Positions 50,281 to 61,349 of a stretch of 64,000 bases of DNA are shown one piece after another. The notes under the pieces were generated by a model that searched no databases, had not been told where the DNA came from, and saw nothing but the letters and a program-made list of their open reading frames with translations. The DNA comes from Natronomonas sp. CBA1123 (GTDB lineage Archaea; Halobacteriota; Halobacteria; Halobacteriales; Haloarculaceae): the NCBI RefSeq assembly GCF_009741925.1, contig NZ_WPCC01000002.1:1-64000 (forward strand), written 5' to 3'. The position numbers were made by a program, and so were the translations under genes. How positions within the stretch are numbered: position 1 is the first letter of the stretch; every line of letters begins with the position of its first letter.

Positions 50281-53200
50281 ATGGAAGACCCCGCTCGCCG
50301 GGCGACCGACGCTGTTGACGCCTACAGGAACCACTTCATCGGGCGAGTGGGGCCAGCGGCCCGGAGCGTCGCCAACCGGCAGGCCCGCACGCCGACGGAG
50401 AACCAGAATCTGGTGAACATTCGTGGGCCGTACCTTCAGGCACTCGATATCCCGAACTGGAGCGACGAGTCTTGGGAGTCGTTCGCCTCACGTGTGGGAT
50501 TGAATCCGCTAATAAAGAAGGCGTTCTCAGACCTCGGCTTCAGGCGCCTCTACGATTTCCAGGAACGAAGCGTCGAGGCCATTAGCGAGGGCCACGATAC
50601 CGTCGTGACGGCAGCGACCGGGCGTGGGAAGACAGAGGCCTGGCTCCTCCCCATCCTAGACCGTATCCTCGAAAAGAAGCGCCGCGGCGAGGCCGACGGA
50701 ACAACGGCGACGCTAATTTATCCAACAAAAGCGCTCGCACAGGACCAGTTCAAGCGACTGGTACAGTACCTATACCAAATCAACGAGCAGTGGCCGTCGA
50801 ACCAACAGATTACTATCGGCATCTACGACGGCGACACGCCTACCAACGTCGGGTCGAAGGCACAGGGTTACCTCCAGTCCTCGTTCAAATACTTCGACTG
50901 TCCGGGGGCGAATGACGATCTCGAGAAGTGCCGGAACTGTGGCCAGGGCGTACACGTCCACCACGGCGGTCAGGCCTACGAACTTCGTCCGGAGAAGCGC
51001 CAGTGTACTGACGACGTGCCACTGGACTTCATCCGCTTGACCAAGAACGCCATCCTCACGGAAGGGGTAGACATCCTCCTGACGAACCCCGACACAATCA
51101 ACATGAAACTCGTGAATGTTAATGCCCCTGACGAGCACGAAGCCTTCGTCTACGACCCGGAATTCCTCGTCTTTGACGAGGTACACACCTACGACGGCCT
51201 GTTCGGGAGCTACACCGCCACGCTGACGAAGCGGTTACGGGCACTCCGGGCCGATCGGGACTGCGACCCGCTGCAGGTAATCGCGAGCAGCGCGACCGTA
51301 GAGAACGACGTGGAACTGTTCCGACGGATTAGCGGCGCTCGAGAGGTCGCGCACGTTGACGAGCAGCCACGAACGCTCAACCGGCCCGACGAGACGGCCG
51401 TTCCTCCGGCATTCGTCGAGACGACACTCTCCGAATCGGACTTCTTCGCGTTCGCACGGGGGCGCCGAACGCCTCCGCTGCTTGAGGGCATCGAGTTCGA
51501 CGTGGACGCCGAGACCTACGACGACGACCGGCTCCTCGATATGCTGGCAGACGAACTGTTCGACCATTTCACCACTGAGAAGGACGCCGGGGAACGTGAC
51601 TCAGTCGTCTCGCTGGTCCAGAAGGTCCACGGAGAACTTCGAGAGGAGCCAAGGCAGTACGACGCGTTCCGAGCTTGGCTAGCTGATGAGTTCGATCTCC
51701 CGACCGACGACGCGGACCGGCTACTGGATAACTTCGTCGCCCTCGGGACGTTCTCCGGCCTGCTTGAGAACCGGACGCACCTGTTCTCCTGGCCGGTTGA
51801 CGGATTCTACTCCTGTGCTGCCTGTGATGCGGTGTACTCGGCACCAAGGGAAACGTGTGCGGCCTGCGATTACGGGTTCGTCACCCGGAGCGCCCACTGT
51901 AGTCGATGTGACGACGAGGCACTAATTGCGTGGTACTGCCCAGCCTGCGAGCAACTGGAACCGTACGTGCCAAGCGAGGAAGGTGAGCACCAGTGGGACG
52001 ATAGTCACGCCTGTCAGCGGTGTCTGGTTGCGCGCGAAGAAGAAATCCAGAGCCTCCGCGTGACCTTCCAGCCCACGCTAGAATGTACGGCCTGCGAGAC
52101 ACGTAACACCCGGACAACAGCTGCGGATTGTCCGGATTGCACAACCGACATGGTCCACCTCACGCCGGATCAATACCAGTGCCCGAACCCCACGTGTGAG
52201 ACGACCCGCTCCTACGAATCCGACTGTCCCACCTGTGGGGACAATCAGCGACCCCTTACTGGGAACGGCCCCGTCGATTGTCCGGCCTGTGGGCGGTCGT
52301 ACGACAGTGCCCCAACCGACGGATGCGAATGTGGCCGACGCCTACTCCAGACACGGTTCGTTCCATGGGTCTGTCGAAACGACGAGTGCAACCGCGAGTT
52401 TTTCGACACTCCGCCGGACACCTGCCCCTGTGGGTCATACACGTTCGCCCGGGCGGGCCTGTTCGAGGTATTTACGGACACCTACTGTGAGGCCTGTGGG
52501 ACGAGTGCCGTTGAGGGCCCGGCCTGCGATTGCGAGGACGCCAAGCAACGGACTCGCGAAGGTGCTCACCGGGCGTACCAGACACTCCAACCGGACGGCG
52601 GCGTGAGGGCCGTTAGTAGTATCTCAGCGGTCGCTCCCTGCACTCATCAGGGGCTCAACTACAATCCAAACAATCGATACGACGAACTGATTCGGGGCCC
52701 GGGTAATCTGGCGGCAACGACCAGCCAGTATATGCTCCGCCGCGTCGCCGACGAGGAAGGATACGAGGCGGCGAAACTCCTCTCGTTCGCCGACTCGCAT
52801 CGTGACATGAAGGAATTGGACCGTGATTTCACTGAACCGGAGGTGGCGACAGTATTAGACCAGACACTAGTCGAGAGCCTTCGTGAGCATGGCCCCTGGA
52901 CGACAGCGGACACAGTAATCGAAGGGGCGCTCGCTCGACTCGACGCCCTCAGCGAGGAACTCTCGCCGCCACAGAACGTGCAGGGGCTGACGTTCGACCT
53001 GACGACAGAACTAGTCGATACAGCACGCCGACATATGGACCCCCGCGAGGCGATCCGGGACCGCCTCCGTCGACGGCTCTACCCGCACCCGTACAGTCAG
53101 CGCTACGGTGAGTTCGAGGGCGCACTAGCCGATGACGGCCTCGTCGACGTGCGGCTGACTCCGGAGACTCGCGACGCTCTTGGAGAAGATGAGCGCGCGG

Positions 53201-55848
53201 TCCTACGGGCGGTTATCGACCGCGGGGGCGGTGGGGCGATCGACGACATTTCTCCACCGAGTCCAGATGCGAGCGTTCAGGACCTTGTCGGGAGCCTCAA
53301 CGCGGACGGGGTATTGACCCTCGACAACGACTACGTGACTCTTGCGCCAGGGGCGCTGGAGGTAACGCTGGCCGGTGAGGACGATGGGCTCCGTTATCTG
53401 CCCAGGACGAGCCGCTTCGAGCAGACGCTCGAGGCGCAGTTCGGCGCAACCAGCGGCGACGGTGTCCCCTTCGAAACGACGCTGGCCGAGCAGGCCGACC
53501 CGACCCACCCGAGGTTCAGTTCACGGGCCTATCGGACGACTTACTCCCGGGCCCGCGTGCTGGTCAGCCAGGTCTACCACGGGCTAACTGACAAGAAAGA
53601 GCGACGGGAACTGGAATACCTGTTCCGTGAGGGGAACCACCCACATTTCCTCTCCTCAGGCCCGACAATGGAACTCGGGGTCGATATCGGAGAGCTCGAC
53701 GCACTCTTGCTGTACGGGACGCCACCTAACATGAACGCCTACCTCCAGCGAATCGGGCGAGCAGGTCGGAGTTCGAACGCCTCGCTCGTGCACTCTGTGA
53801 GTCAGCGCAACCCCATTGATTACTACTATTACGAGCAACCGAACGACCTGATGGCCGCCGACCCACAACCTGTCCCGCTCAAGGAGTACAACGAGGAGGT
53901 GCTCCGGGTCTCACTAACGTGGGGCGTCCTCGACTACGTCGCAGCCAACTTCGTGGTCCCCTGGGAAGTAGACGGGTACGGTCCCTACAAGTCGGTCTCT
54001 GGTGGTGACGAGTTCGACCGCCGACAGCCCACGACCGACGACGATGCCGCAAAGTTCACGCACGTCATGTCGGCCCGGACGAAGGAGCTCGGGCTGGAAT
54101 CGCGGAACTCGAAGTTAGCTGCCCTCGGGACGCTCGTCCACGACTACCGTCGTGAAATCAAAGGCCATCTCGAGACCTTACTTGACCACGGCTACTGCGA
54201 GGCCTGCAGTCGCAAGTACGACCACGACGATGTCGACGGGTCGTGTGATGAACCCGATTGCACAGGGGAGATTCGTAGTGCACAGGCGGACTTTGGCCAT
54301 CTCGCTGAAGAGGCTGTCAACGGGTTCGAGGAGCGATTTATTACCCAGTACGCTGCTTACCGTGACCGGCTCGACGACGAACTGGAGACGGTCCAGCGTC
54401 GTCTGAACAGCCTCCGACGGGATCGGCGCCGGGCATCGTCTACCGAGGAGGGACGCCAGATTGCAGCCGAACGGAGTGCCCTCGAGGAACGCAAGCAGGC
54501 GCTACAGGGCCGGCTCGACCGGATTGAGAGTATGGAATACCTCGACTTCCTCCGAGAATCACGGCAGAGCCGCTACGCATTCAACATGCGGTCAGTCACC
54601 AATAACGTCGGTCTGACACTAGTCGACGAGGGCGAGGATGGCTACGAGTCCCGGAGCGCTGGCGACGACGACGGTCGGTCGATGCGAATGGCGATTAGCG
54701 AACTCCATCCCGGCGCTGCCTACCTCGATCAGGGTGACGTGTACGTCGTCTCTCGTCTCCGGACCGATGACTTCGCCTCGTCGGAACTCCGCGAGCACGT
54801 CCGCGGGAGCGGGGTCGACGAGTTGGCTGGTGAGTACATCTGTCAGGCGTGTGGGGCGGCGACCACAGACCCGAACGCGGCCTGTGACTGTGGTAAGGAG
54901 GCAGGGTGGAAGCGTCGACGCCTCGTTGTACCGGAGTCAGTTCGAGCTCACCGTTCGGACCTCCGGATGACTGCGGAGGGCGACCCTGCCCGAGCGGTGT
55001 ACGGGGAAGAGTCAGGGACAATCCAGAACACCTATGCCGAGCGCCAGACAGACGTCCTGGAGTTCGAAGCCAGACGCACGCACGAGTTTACCGGGCCAGA
55101 CGGTGACCAACTCGGTCAGGTTACGTACGGCGACATCGACGTTCTCCTACACACTGACAGTTACCGGGCGAAGTACAAGTCCGGCGAGATGGATGCCGAA
55201 GAGACGTCGTTCAGAATCTGTGGTGCTGACGACTGTACTGGAATCGTCTACGAGAGTGAGGACGAGCAACTCCGCTGCAGCGCCGATGCCGATCATCAAC
55301 CCAATGGCGACGACGGCTTCGAACTGGTTCGCCTCGGCTACCGTTACGGGACCGAGGGTATCCGAGTTGATCTCGCGGACACGGCCCAGGCCCACACGCT
55401 TGTCCACGGGTTCCGGGTAGCGCTCCAATACCTCGGCGGTGTGAGTATCCGGGAACTCTCGGAGGTGGTCCATGGCGACGGCGTGGTCGACCTTTTCGAC
55501 GCACAGGAGGGTGGTGCGGGAGTCACCCGCCTCCTGTTCGAGGCCGGGCCCGGGGGCCAAGACACGCTCCGACAGGCGATCGAACTCCTCCAGAAACACT
55601 TCCAGTGTGACTGTGAGGACGGCTGTCCGCTGTGTCTCTACCAGTACGGCTGCGACACCCACAACCGGGGCAGTACGTTCGACCGCGAGGGCCTGTTCGA
55701 CCGGCTCGACACGGCAGAGGCGGGCGAAAATCCCGTTGTCGGGGATGGCGGGATAGCCTCCGAAACAGGCGTCGAGCAGAATGAGTCCACGGGCGACACC
55801 AGCAACGGCGAAGAAACGACAACCAACACCACCGACATCGACACATGA
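50281..55848 (+). CDS. Giant zinc-rich DEAD/DEAH helicase with DUF1998 domain (first copy)
   Basis: The 1855-residue superfamily-2 helicase has Walker A in AATGRGKTEAWLLPIL (about residues 110-125), a DEVH box in VFDEVHTYDG (about 296-305) and SSATVEN (about 338). After about 170 more residues a block of some 12 CxxC zinc knuckles fills residues 510-760. RecA2 motifs follow: MELGVDIGELDALLLYGTP (about 1130) and QRIGRAGR (about 1155). A coiled coil at about 1360-1420 and the DUF1998 end with GCPLCLYQYGC (about 1782) complete it. Relatives are DrmA of DISARM, DpdJ and DruE of Druantia. It probably unwinds or moves along DNA during restriction. Confidence 0.9.
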   Translation: MEDPARRATDAVDAYRNHFIGRVGPAARSVANRQARTPTENQNLVNIRGPYLQALDIPNWSDESWESFASRVGLNPLIKKAFSDLGFRRLYDFQERSVEAISEGHDTVVTAATGRGKTEAWLLPILDRILEKKRRGEADGTTATLIYPTKALAQDQFKRLVQYLYQINEQWPSNQQITIGIYDGDTPTNVGSKAQGYLQSSFKYFDCPGANDDLEKCRNCGQGVHVHHGGQAYELRPEKRQCTDDVPLDFIRLTKNAILTEGVDILLTNPDTINMKLVNVNAPDEHEAFVYDPEFLVFDEVHTYDGLFGSYTATLTKRLRALRADRDCDPLQVIASSATVENDVELFRRISGAREVAHVDEQPRTLNRPDETAVPPAFVETTLSESDFFAFARGRRTPPLLEGIEFDVDAETYDDDRLLDMLADELFDHFTTEKDAGERDSVVSLVQKVHGELREEPRQYDAFRAWLADEFDLPTDDADRLLDNFVALGTFSGLLENRTHLFSWPVDGFYSCAACDAVYSAPRETCAACDYGFVTRSAHCSRCDDEALIAWYCPACEQLEPYVPSEEGEHQWDDSHACQRCLVAREEEIQSLRVTFQPTLECTACETRNTRTTAADCPDCTTDMVHLTPDQYQCPNPTCETTRSYESDCPTCGDNQRPLTGNGPVDCPACGRSYDSAPTDGCECGRRLLQTRFVPWVCRNDECNREFFDTPPDTCPCGSYTFARAGLFEVFTDTYCEACGTSAVEGPACDCEDAKQRTREGAHRAYQTLQPDGGVRAVSSISAVAPCTHQGLNYNPNNRYDELIRGPGNLAATTSQYMLRRVADEEGYEAAKLLSFADSHRDMKELDRDFTEPEVATVLDQTLVESLREHGPWTTADTVIEGALARLDALSEELSPPQNVQGLTFDLTTELVDTARRHMDPREAIRDRLRRRLYPHPYSQRYGEFEGALADDGLVDVRLTPETRDALGEDERAVLRAVIDRGGGGAIDDISPPSPDASVQDLVGSLNADGVLTLDNDYVTLAPGALEVTLAGEDDGLRYLPRTSRFEQTLEAQFGATSGDGVPFETTLAEQADPTHPRFSSRAYRTTYSRARVLVSQVYHGLTDKKERRELEYLFREGNHPHFLSSGPTMELGVDIGELDALLLYGTPPNMNAYLQRIGRAGRSSNASLVHSVSQRNPIDYYYYEQPNDLMAADPQPVPLKEYNEEVLRVSLTWGVLDYVAANFVVPWEVDGYGPYKSVSGGDEFDRRQPTTDDDAAKFTHVMSARTKELGLESRNSKLAALGTLVHDYRREIKGHLETLLDHGYCEACSRKYDHDDVDGSCDEPDCTGEIRSAQADFGHLAEEAVNGFEERFITQYAAYRDRLDDELETVQRRLNSLRRDRRRASSTEEGRQIAAERSALEERKQALQGRLDRIESMEYLDFLRESRQSRYAFNMRSVTNNVGLTLVDEGEDGYESRSAGDDDGRSMRMAISELHPGAAYLDQGDVYVVSRLRTDDFASSELREHVRGSGVDELAGEYICQACGAATTDPNAACDCGKEAGWKRRRLVVPESVRAHRSDLRMTAEGDPARAVYGEESGTIQNTYAERQTDVLEFEARRTHEFTGPDGDQLGQVTYGDIDVLLHTDSYRAKYKSGEMDAEETSFRICGADDCTGIVYESEDEQLRCSADADHQPNGDDGFELVRLGYRYGTEGIRVDLADTAQAHTLVHGFRVALQYLGGVSIRELSEVVHGDGVVDLFDAQEGGAGVTRLLFEAGPGGQDTLRQAIELLQKHFQCDCEDGCPLCLYQYGCDTHNRGSTFDREGLFDRLDTAEAGENPVVGDGGIASETGVEQNESTGDTSNGEETTTNTTDIDT

Positions 55849-58800
55849 GTTCACATCTTGACACCATCGACCTCGCGGAGTTGACCAAACGCTCTTACGC
55901 GGAACACTATGTTGCGGCTGGCAAACCACGGGTGCTCCGCGATGTCATCGATCGCTACGAGGAGACCGACCCGGGGTCGTCGCTTGACGAGGCCGTCACA
56001 GAATTCACGCGGACGCGGGGGCCGTATCTCCAGGCGCTTGACCTACCGCGACGGGGTCCCGACTGGGAGTCGTTCGCTGACGACGTTGGCCTCCATGAGG
56101 ATGTGATGCGGACGTTCCGCGCTGCCGGGTTCGAGTACCTCTACGAGTTCCAAGCTGAAACAATCCGCTCAGTAATTGAGGGTGACCATACACTCGTTAC
56201 TGCCGGAACCGGTCGGGGGAAGACCGAGAGCTGGCTAATCCCGATTCTTCAGTATATTACGGAGGCCAAGGCTGGGGAACACCCTGACCACCCACCCCAG
56301 AGCGTCAAGTGTGTCCTGACGTATCCAACGAAAGCGCTCGCCCAGGACCAGTTGAAGCGTCTCATCGAGTACTTATACGAGCTCAATCGGAACCGGACGG
56401 GGGCCGACCGAATCACGATTGGCATCTTCGACGGTGACACGCCGAACAACGACGCCAGCGAGTACGAATATCTCAAAACGGCCTATCAGTTCTTCGAGTG
56501 CCCGTGTGAGCACTGTGATGCCTCACTAACCGTCGAACGAACCGAAGATGAGCGGTTCCGTGTCGACCATAACGCTCCCAAGGCGCCGGAGATCGACCTC
56601 GACTTCATCCGACTCACTCGTGACGAGGTCGTCGAGGAGGAGGTCGACATCCTCCTGACCAACCCGGACACGATTAACTACCGACTATTCAACGTGAACC
56701 AGGCTGATGAACAGGCTGTCTTCGTCGAGGAACCCCGATTCATCGTGTTCGATGAGATTCACGAGTACGCCGAGCTGTTCGGAGCCTTTACCGCGACGCT
56801 GATGCGTCGGTATATCCGTGCCCGGCAGGCGCTGCGCGGTCATGAGACGCTCGACGACGACGACCTGCAGGTGGTCGGCGCGAGCGCGACCGTCGCGAAT
56901 CGACGGGCGATTTTCAATCGGGTCCTCCCGTTCACCGACCCGGAAACCGCAGTCGTCACGGAGGACCCACAGACGCTCGACGCGCCCACTCCATCGGCGG
57001 TTCCCGACGTGTTCAGGACGGAGAAACTGGACGTACCGGCGTTCATCGAGGCGCTGGGCGACGGAAACGATCCTGGACCAGTCGGCCAGTTCCTCAGAGA
57101 GTTCGTTGACATCGATCTGCCACCCGATACTGATGCCGAAACCGTCCGGACCCTAATCCAGGAGAGCCTCTACGAACGGTTGTTGAGCGACAGTGGCGAC
57201 GACCTCGATATCATCAGGGCACTCTACGCGACTCTTTACGATGATGCCCAGACGCCGGCAGAGTTGACCGAGACCATTGAGGACGCGCTCGCGGTCGACG
57301 CCGATACTGCTGAGACAGTCCGTGAGAACTTCGTTGCAATCGGCCGGTTAGCCGGCGTCCTCGAAAGCCGAGTTCATCTGTTCTCGTGGCCGATAGACGG
57401 CTACTATACCTGCCTGAACTGCGCGACGGTGTACGGAACGCCACAGAGCCAGTGTCAGTCGTGCGATCACCACTTCGTCACCAAATTCGCCTACTGTAGC
57501 CACTGTGGCGAGGAGGCGCTCGAATCCTGGTTCTGCCCGGCCTGTGAGCGGCTCGAACCGCTAACTGTTACCTCCGAGCAGGGCCAGTTTGAGTACTTCA
57601 ATACACAGGTTTGCCGGTGTGACGCGGGCGCGGAGAGCGAGACAGAGATGATTCGGACGCTGTGGCGACCATTCTACACTTGCAGCGAGTGTGGCGACCG
57701 CCAGCAACTCGACCGCGTCCGAGAGTGTTCAACCTGCAATACTGGTGCGCCGATGACACTAACAGTCGATCGGGAAGCCTACGAGTGTACGAACCCAACT
57801 TGTGACGGCCGAGAGCAGGCGACGCGGGCACACGAGTGCCAATCCTGCTCGCATGAGGCGCTCGACCCACTCGCCGAGGACACTCTCTACTGTGTCGAGT
57901 GCGACGAAACCTACCCAGAAACGGACGGCGAGCGATGCACCTGCGGCGGCGCACTCCTGCCAAAGCGGTTTCTCGGTTGGCAGTGTAGCGGGACCGACTG
58001 CGACGAGGTCTACCTCGGTGAACCGCCGAACACGTGTGACTGTGGTAAGCGTCGGTTCGCCCGGACGGCGCTGTTCGACCTCAATCGGGTTGAAGAATGC
58101 AACTCCTGCGGCCGTGAGCTGTTCCCTGGGAAGGAGTGCTTCTGTGATGACCCCGATACGAACACCCGAGTCACCGGGTTCAAGAATTTCCAGATGGTCG
58201 ACGAGCGCGGACAGGTCCGTAATGCGAGTGATTTCCCTGGTGCGGTCCCCTGCTATGACAAGGGACGCTCGTACTCCAAGACCCACCGATATGAGTCGAT
58301 GCTTCGAGGGCCCGGGAACGCCGCAGTCACCTCCTCACAGTACCAGTTGCGAGCGATCACGAACCCGGACAATCCCGAGACGTTCCAGGAGGCGAAACTC
58401 CTCTCCTTCGCCGATAGTCAGTCCGATATGAAGGAACTGGCCCGGGACTTCGAGGAACCGGAGGAGGATCTGTTCTTCACACAGCAGGTCATCCACGCAA
58501 TCGCCGACGCAGCTGAGGGATGGACCACATTAGACGTGGCCGCCGATCGCGTCTGGACGGCTGTCCAGGAATATGAAACCCTTCTAGAGACGGATGCTGA
58601 CACGCAACAGTCGCCGCTTGAACGCCGACTAACCCGCTACGATGAGTCGTTCGAGCAGTTCGTCAGAGCTGAAGTCGTCGCCCGCGTCCTCGCGGGGCAG
58701 TACAACAACCGACGACGGACCCCTCACCTCGCAAACCGGGGGCTAGTTGATGTCAGACTAGCCGTCGATGTCGACACACTAGACGAGACAAAGCGCGAAC

Positions 58801-61349
58801 TGCTCGCCGCGTTCCACGCACAGGGGACTCGCTACGTTTCGACGCTCGCTGAGGAAATCGAGGGCGCCGGCCACCACGTTGAGGAACTCGTCGACATGGG
58901 TGTTCTGGCGAAGGAACAGTCCGACGGCAGCGTGGTTGTCTCGCTCAGCCCCGACGTAGTCGAACTCACCCTCACGGATGCAACGACGCCCGTTCAGTAC
59001 GACCCGGAAGCCGAGCGGTTCTACACGACATTCGACCGGACCTGCCGCAACGTCGATGTCGAACTCGTCCCGTTCGAGGCCGACTACCAGGACCGGGCAA
59101 CGTTCACCCACCCGCACTTTGACAGGGTGGCCTACCGAATCGACGCCTCTGACCCGCTGATGCTGCTGAGCGACTCCTACTTCGGGCAGACCGAGCGGTC
59201 GGACCGGCGTCGACTCGAATACCAGTTTCGCGAGGGGCGACACCCGAACTTCCTCTCATCGGGTCCAGCCATGGAGGTGGGCGTCGATATCGGGGACCTG
59301 GACTCATTACTCCTCTATGGGACACCTCCGAACACGAACTCCTACCTGCAACGAGTCGGCCGAGCAGGGCGTGACTCGGGGGCCTCGATCGTGCACTCTG
59401 TGAGTCAGCGTAACCCCATCGACTACTACTACTTCCGTCAACCCGGCGAGTTAATCCAGTCCGCTGCGCAGCCGGTCCCTCTCAACGAGGCCAACCGCGA
59501 GGTGCTCCACCGGTCACTAATCTGGGCAGTCCTTGACGCGGCGGCGTCGACTAGGTGGATTCCATGGCGTCGCGAGGAGAGCGCTATGGACGACCTGTTC
59601 GTCTACGATGACGACGTAGACATCCATTCACGGACAGATATACAGGAACGTCCCAACGACATCGTGTCGTTCAGTACACTCCTCGCCAACGCCTGCCAAC
59701 AACTCCAACCCGGCGCTGAGATATCGCCACTGGAAGCGCTTCGGGACCTCGTAACGGACGATACGGAGCGCGCAGCGATTGAGAGGTGGCTCGAGGACCT
59801 CCTCCGATACAGCGCCTGTGAGACGTGTGGCCGCAAACATGACGCCGGCTACGAGGGCCCCTGTGCGGACCCTGAGTGTAGCGGTACCACCGTCTCGATG
59901 CTCGACAGGCACCGGGATCTCGTCGACGTGGCCATCGATGCGTTCGAGGCGGAGTTGGTTGACCGGTTTGTCGATTTCGAGGATGAACTGTTCGAGGAAC
60001 TCGACCACGTCGAAGACCGCATCAGCGACCTCCGACGTAGCTCTCGGAGTCGTCGCCGCGGACGTCAGAATGAGGGCGACGGGACGAGTGAGCGAGAGGA
60101 ACTGGATCGGCTCCGCTCCCGGCGGACCCGACTAGACGAGTTCCTCACGCGACTCGGTCAAATGGATTTTGGCGAGTTCCTCACGCGGCACAGCGAAGCG
60201 GCGTTCAGTCTCCGGTCTGTTGGGGCAACCGTCAGCTACGAACTCATCGGTGAAGGGTTCGAACCCGCTACCGAGAGCACCCTCGAGCGAGACCGCGGAA
60301 TCGCCCTCTCAGAACTCCATCCAGGTGCCGCCTACCTCCACAACGACGACGAGACCTACGTTGTGACCGAGGTCGTCGAAGACGCCCACGAAACCCAGGC
60401 GATCAAGGAGTCGGTTGCCGACGCGGCAATCTGTCGGCAGTGCGGTCAGGAGTACGATATTGACACCGCACGGTGTGAGAACTGTGACCGGCGGCTCGAG
60501 CAACTCGAGACAATCGTCCCGCGGCGCGTTCGTGCTTACCAGGCCTCCCTCCCAATCGACCGCCGTGCTGACGGTAGTGCACTCACCCCGTCGGTAATCT
60601 ACCGATCTCAAGGCCCCGAGGTACAGAGCACCTACGCACCTGTTGAAACAGAGGCCGTCACGTTCGATTCCACCGAGGGTCGCCGATTCGCTATCGTGAC
60701 CGAAGCCGGCGAGCGGGTCGGGGTGATCGAACACGGGTCTCTCCGAATGCGATCCTCGGCAACCCAGTTCTTCGCCACCTACACGGGCGGAGGGTCGGAC
60801 TACCTGCCGACCGTTTTTGAGGTCTGTGGCCGGAACAACTGCTCGGGTGTCATTGCTCGGACCGACGAAACCGCCTACTGCCTGCAAAATCCCGAGCACG
60901 ACACCAGCGACTCGACTGCAGTCCGCTTGGCGACTGAATTCGAGACGTCCGGCGTCCGCCTCGCGATGGCCTCCGAGGAGTTAGAGCACACCCTGGCGCA
61001 TGGCCTTCGTGCAGCACTTCAGTACATCGGTGGTGTTAGTGTCCGGAAGGTTCCAGAGACTATTGAGGAGGACGGGACATTCATCTACGACGGCGACGAA
61101 GGGGGGAGCGGCATCAGCGTTCTCCTGACCGATGGCGTGGATGGTGAGAACCCTAGCAACTTCCAGCGTGCGACCGATATTATTGCGGAGACATACGAGT
61201 GCGACTGCGAGGCTGGGTGCCCATTCTGTCTCTATCAGTACGGATGTACCAACCGCAACGACCCGGATAGTTTCGCAAAGGGCGAGGTAGTGTCACTACT
61301 CGACGCCGGCCTGCGTCTCGAACCGCTCGCGGAGGGTGAGGATGCGTAA
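55845..61349 (+). CDS. Giant zinc-rich DEAD/DEAH helicase with DUF1998 domain (second copy)
   Basis: The 1834-residue paralogue overlaps the first copy by four bases and shares its whole plan: GPYLQALDLPRRG near residue 56, Walker A in TGRGKTESWLIPIL (about 122-135), a DEIH box in VFDEIHEYAE (about 300-309), zinc knuckles (about 520-765), RecA2 with MEVGVDIGDLDSLLLYGTP (about 1142) and QRVGRAGR (about 1168), and DUF1998 with GCPFCLYQYGC (about 1790). The two are clearly diverged (loops and N-terminal arms differ), so this is an old duplication rather than a recent one. They may act as a heterodimer. Confidence 0.9.
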   Translation: MSSHLDTIDLAELTKRSYAEHYVAAGKPRVLRDVIDRYEETDPGSSLDEAVTEFTRTRGPYLQALDLPRRGPDWESFADDVGLHEDVMRTFRAAGFEYLYEFQAETIRSVIEGDHTLVTAGTGRGKTESWLIPILQYITEAKAGEHPDHPPQSVKCVLTYPTKALAQDQLKRLIEYLYELNRNRTGADRITIGIFDGDTPNNDASEYEYLKTAYQFFECPCEHCDASLTVERTEDERFRVDHNAPKAPEIDLDFIRLTRDEVVEEEVDILLTNPDTINYRLFNVNQADEQAVFVEEPRFIVFDEIHEYAELFGAFTATLMRRYIRARQALRGHETLDDDDLQVVGASATVANRRAIFNRVLPFTDPETAVVTEDPQTLDAPTPSAVPDVFRTEKLDVPAFIEALGDGNDPGPVGQFLREFVDIDLPPDTDAETVRTLIQESLYERLLSDSGDDLDIIRALYATLYDDAQTPAELTETIEDALAVDADTAETVRENFVAIGRLAGVLESRVHLFSWPIDGYYTCLNCATVYGTPQSQCQSCDHHFVTKFAYCSHCGEEALESWFCPACERLEPLTVTSEQGQFEYFNTQVCRCDAGAESETEMIRTLWRPFYTCSECGDRQQLDRVRECSTCNTGAPMTLTVDREAYECTNPTCDGREQATRAHECQSCSHEALDPLAEDTLYCVECDETYPETDGERCTCGGALLPKRFLGWQCSGTDCDEVYLGEPPNTCDCGKRRFARTALFDLNRVEECNSCGRELFPGKECFCDDPDTNTRVTGFKNFQMVDERGQVRNASDFPGAVPCYDKGRSYSKTHRYESMLRGPGNAAVTSSQYQLRAITNPDNPETFQEAKLLSFADSQSDMKELARDFEEPEEDLFFTQQVIHAIADAAEGWTTLDVAADRVWTAVQEYETLLETDADTQQSPLERRLTRYDESFEQFVRAEVVARVLAGQYNNRRRTPHLANRGLVDVRLAVDVDTLDETKRELLAAFHAQGTRYVSTLAEEIEGAGHHVEELVDMGVLAKEQSDGSVVVSLSPDVVELTLTDATTPVQYDPEAERFYTTFDRTCRNVDVELVPFEADYQDRATFTHPHFDRVAYRIDASDPLMLLSDSYFGQTERSDRRRLEYQFREGRHPNFLSSGPAMEVGVDIGDLDSLLLYGTPPNTNSYLQRVGRAGRDSGASIVHSVSQRNPIDYYYFRQPGELIQSAAQPVPLNEANREVLHRSLIWAVLDAAASTRWIPWRREESAMDDLFVYDDDVDIHSRTDIQERPNDIVSFSTLLANACQQLQPGAEISPLEALRDLVTDDTERAAIERWLEDLLRYSACETCGRKHDAGYEGPCADPECSGTTVSMLDRHRDLVDVAIDAFEAELVDRFVDFEDELFEELDHVEDRISDLRRSSRSRRRGRQNEGDGTSEREELDRLRSRRTRLDEFLTRLGQMDFGEFLTRHSEAAFSLRSVGATVSYELIGEGFEPATESTLERDRGIALSELHPGAAYLHNDDETYVVTEVVEDAHETQAIKESVADAAICRQCGQEYDIDTARCENCDRRLEQLETIVPRRVRAYQASLPIDRRADGSALTPSVIYRSQGPEVQSTYAPVETEAVTFDSTEGRRFAIVTEAGERVGVIEHGSLRMRSSATQFFATYTGGGSDYLPTVFEVCGRNNCSGVIARTDETAYCLQNPEHDTSDSTAVRLATEFETSGVRLAMASEELEHTLAHGLRAALQYIGGVSVRKVPETIEEDGTFIYDGDEGGSGISVLLTDGVDGENPSNFQRATDIIAETYECDCEAGCPFCLYQYGCTNRNDPDSFAKGEVVSLLDAGLRLEPLAEGEDA

